Below, in pieces: positions 61,333 through 64,000 of a stretch of 64,000 bases of DNA. Under the pieces are notes generated by a model. It ran no database searches, had not been told where the DNA came from, and was given only the letters and a program-made list of their open reading frames with translations. The DNA is taken from contig NC_068562.1 in NCBI RefSeq assembly GCF_022201045.2, positions 992,001 through 1,056,000 of the forward strand, in the 5' to 3' direction. The DNA comes from Citrus sinensis. Its lineage: Eukaryota; Streptophyta; Magnoliopsida; Sapindales; Rutaceae. Position 1 is the first letter of the stretch. Every line of letters starts with the position of its first letter. The translations under genes and the position numbers were made by a program.

Positions 61333-63366
61333 GACAGAAAATTTGCCTTTAGAAAACTTTGATTAATTAGTCTAATGACCTTATCCATTTTACATCCACC
61401 TTAATTAGTTTTCAATTTCTTTATGTAGCACTCTTGTCATTCATGATAAAAAGGCAATCCCATCTGAAAGAAATTAACCATTTGCATTCATGGAGATCCA
61501 GCATGATAAGACATGAATACGTGTATTGAAGTAGACAGATACATCAAACACATCGGCATACGACTAATTTGCGCCACAATTTCACATTTTTCAAACCATG
61601 TCGATATACACTGTAATAGAATGGAATTTTTTTGACTACTTTTGGCTAGCTGCAATCAGCATTCATAAAACCTGGAAAAAAGAGCTCAGGAAAATGTGGG
61701 CCTACTTTCTGGGATACTTCGCCTCTGCTTTTATGAAACATGTTAAATGTTGCCTGTTTTATCAATTGAAGCCGCCCTAAGACTAGCAAGGCAGCCATTG
61801 CCATGGTCAGTTTCTTGAGTCTCGAATGGTCACTGAGTCCTGAGTCCTCAGACAACTCTCCATCATCTTATCCGAAAGTTTGATGGGAACTGAACTTGCT
61901 TTTCTTTAATTTCTGGACGGAGACGTGAACTTGATTTATTTTGTGCTCTAATATTTCACCGTTAAAATTGACTGGAAATGGAAATGATAGCAATTGATTG
62001 CCCATTTTAATTAGTCATATATTTGTGAGTCCACTAGATTGTGACCACAAGAAATGAATCTGTATATTTCAAGTGAACATTACAACAGATGAAGTGGAAT
62101 TTGACACAAAATTTTTTGACAATGATGCGGGCGGACAATCGCATTCTCCAATACCATAGTCAACAAACTCAGGAATATAATAAACAATTTACTCTGTGTG
62201 TCAGCCGAATTTAAAGTTGTAAATTTCATATTGTTTGCAGTCATTAGTGGGCCCAGGATTTCGGCTTAACAGCAGCCATCAGACAGACTCATTAATTTTC
62301 AGGATTTTGGCTTATGCGAAGTCGAGTGGGTGGTTCTCGACGTTGTTACTTTTTGACCGCTTCGATTACCACCGAAAACGAATATTTTTGTCTTTAATTT
62401 GCTGATTGATTAAGCCACTGTCACACAAATGAAAGCTTCTTTTAGGTTTACGTTCTTGATGAATACAGAAGCTATATTCGATATTAGGTGATTGGAGTTG
62501 TATGGAGAGGCTAGCATTTCAATCATTGAATATGCCGCGTCACTAAAGAGAAATTAAATTCAACCCATTAAAATTTAAAACAATGAATAGAATAATAAAC
62601 CCATTTTGAAAAAAAAGAGAGAGGCATCCGATGTTACTAAAATATAATAGTGATTAAGAAATGACGGAAAATCCCACACCATATGGCATATGCTAATAAT
62701 AAAAAAAAGGTTAAAAAACGCATGCAACTGTCACCAATTCATGACAATTGGAATATGTACAAAGTGAAAAAAGAAATGTGAGAAGAAGTCATTTCTCTGT
62801 TGGCATTATTAGGCGACAGTTGCAAAAGATTACGAACTCATAATCCATAATTTCTCTAGTTTTAATATTATATTGGCAATAGAAAATAATATAACGCTAA
62901 AAAACAAAACTTCATTACGGTAGCACACCGAGTCATTTGTTTCTGCCTCAAATCAAGAAACGTTACTGCTGATGTGTGACATAATGCTATTTTTTGTAAT
63001 CTTCTCTATAGCGTATAACAAGAATTCCATCACATCTTTCACCTGAAATCCAATTAAGAATTCCAAGAATTTGCTCTCTCCTTTGATTTTTATAAGTTGT
63101 TGAAAAGGAGAGATGAAGAGACGGGAACCAAGAGCTAATGCTGGGTAGTGGCTAGTGTACAAGCAAGTTGACCATTTTGGGCCTCTGAGCTGTGCCGTCC
63201 AATTTTGTTGCAACATGCACCGTTTAGAAAAATTTGAGGACCCACTGGGTAGGTTGGCCTGAGGCGTGAGCAAAATCCAAAAGCCCAATATGTCAGAGGC
63301 AAGCAACAAAACAAAGGAGCAAGTGGATGGTACTTGCTTTTTGAGTAGCCTAGTAGCTTGGCGGGT
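61333..63366. other. Gene-free 2 kb between copia element and second thaumatin-like gene
   Basis: AT-rich sequence with no recognised family. The right part should hold the 3' UTR of the minus-strand thaumatin-like gene at the window edge. Short frames have no motif support. Confidence 0.55.
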
Positions 63367-64000
63367 TCAATGGAGCCGCCACAACCGCCAAACTGCCACC
63401 AGCATGACGACGGCAGTACCGAAGCAAGTCGGACTCGTGCGTCGAGTGCTGGCCGATATATTGGCCGCCACCGGCAGTGTCCCATTTGCCGATTTCAGAC
63501 TGCACCCAAAAATCACAACCGAGAGCATAATAACGTATTAGATTCCCATTTGAACAAAAACGAAAGCACAGCATGAACCGTGCTTGTCTTTGTTTTACAA
63601 AATTACAAACTCTTGGATGCAACATTTATCGTTTATATAAAACGTGGGGGGCATAATAGAAAAATGGTCCCCCAATCAAAAAGCCCCAACCGTCCCGACC
63701 CAACCAGGGAACAAAAGATTTTATTCCCTTTTTTTTTTTTTTGCAAATATTTATTTAACAAGAGTATTTTTAAGTAAACCGCCAATCACACAACTGGCTT
63801 TAGCTGTAAAACCGTCACGGCTGTAATCTTGCCGCGTTTTCCTTGCCGCTAACCACTAAGTTTAAAATCAATTCAAAATTTTAACACTATTAAACAAATT
63901 TATCAAAAAAAAAATTAGTTAGTCTAAAAAGAGAAATAAAAAACAAAAATAAAAAAAAATTACCTGGTACTGGGGCTAGGACAGAAAGTGATGACATAAT
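63367..64000 (-). CDS. Second thaumatin-like protein gene, 3' end (partial)
   Basis: At the window edge the minus strand reads YVITFCPSPST, the conserved C-terminal end of the thaumatin domain, then an AG/GTAATT donor (exon part 64000-63964). A 464-bp AT-rich intron follows, with the acceptor TTTTGGGTGCAG. The last exon (63499-63367) continues in frame as S-LKSANGTLPVAANISAST and ends in the hydrophobic TAVVMLVAVWRLWRLH. The intact gene at 50474-51625 has the same arrangement, including SLKSA directly after the junction, so the exon call is well supported. The tail resembles a GPI signal but has Arg residues and is less regular. As in the first gene, keeping the intron gives an immediate stop (PSTR-stop). 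The 5' exons lie beyond the window. Confidence 0.8.

Noticed and set aside
63358-63576. Plus-strand frame with a CPIC motif resembling half a zinc finger
   Set aside because: It is the complement of the last exon of the minus-strand thaumatin-like gene; one CPIC without partners is not a domain.

Overview
The window is nuclear DNA from a flowering plant, most likely a woody eudicot; Citrus or a relative is my guess from overall style and I cannot confirm it. The evidence is intron-rich genes with AT-rich introns and GT/AG borders, plant-only families (MLO, ERD7-like senescence protein, RMR receptor, nodulin-like MFS, thaumatin-like protein) and a plant Ty1/copia element. No bacterial features, CRISPR array or rRNA/tRNA gene is apparent.

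Layout. 1-3.6 kb: 5' part of an ERD7-like senescence/dehydration gene (minus) whose long second intron holds an inverted copy of part of its own next exon and a MITE-like element. 5.2-14.1 kb: a complete class II alpha-mannosidase (GH38, minus). 15.9-18.7 kb: proteasome ubiquitin receptor RPN10 (minus). 19.8-24.3 kb: an MLO seven-TM protein (minus). 25.0-26.0 kb: a single-domain rhodanese (minus). 29.0-30.4 kb: a PA-TM-RING vacuolar sorting receptor (RMR, minus). 30.9-34.3 kb: an NSUN-type RNA cytosine-5 methyltransferase (plus), head-to-head with RMR. From memory, mannosidase, RMR1, STR18 and a methyltransferase are also close neighbours on Arabidopsis chromosome 5 (At5g66150-66180), so this looks like a conserved block.

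34.6-43.3 kb is a local duplication: an oligopeptide-transporter (OPT) pseudogene, an intact nodulin-like MFS transporter, an NSUN pseudogene, and an intact OPT gene (all plus). Each of the two NSUN-OPT copies has kept the opposite member. 43.7-47.5 kb: calmodulin-lysine N-methyltransferase (plus).

47.5-64 kb is gene-poor. It holds two minus-strand thaumatin-like (PR-5 type) genes with GPI-anchor-like tails: a complete one at 50.5-51.6 kb and the 3' end of a second one at the right edge, whose last exon is hidden in a GC-rich block at 63.4-63.5 kb. Between them lies a complete, very young Ty1/copia retrotransposon (55959-61327) with 660-bp LTRs differing at 2 sites, a CCCAT target duplication, a tRNA-iMet primer site and one open 1316-codon gag-pol. 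No wholly new system was evident. The most interesting items are the reciprocal decay of the NSUN-OPT duplicates, the in-frame stop at the last-intron donor of both thaumatin genes, and the inverted ERD7 exon.
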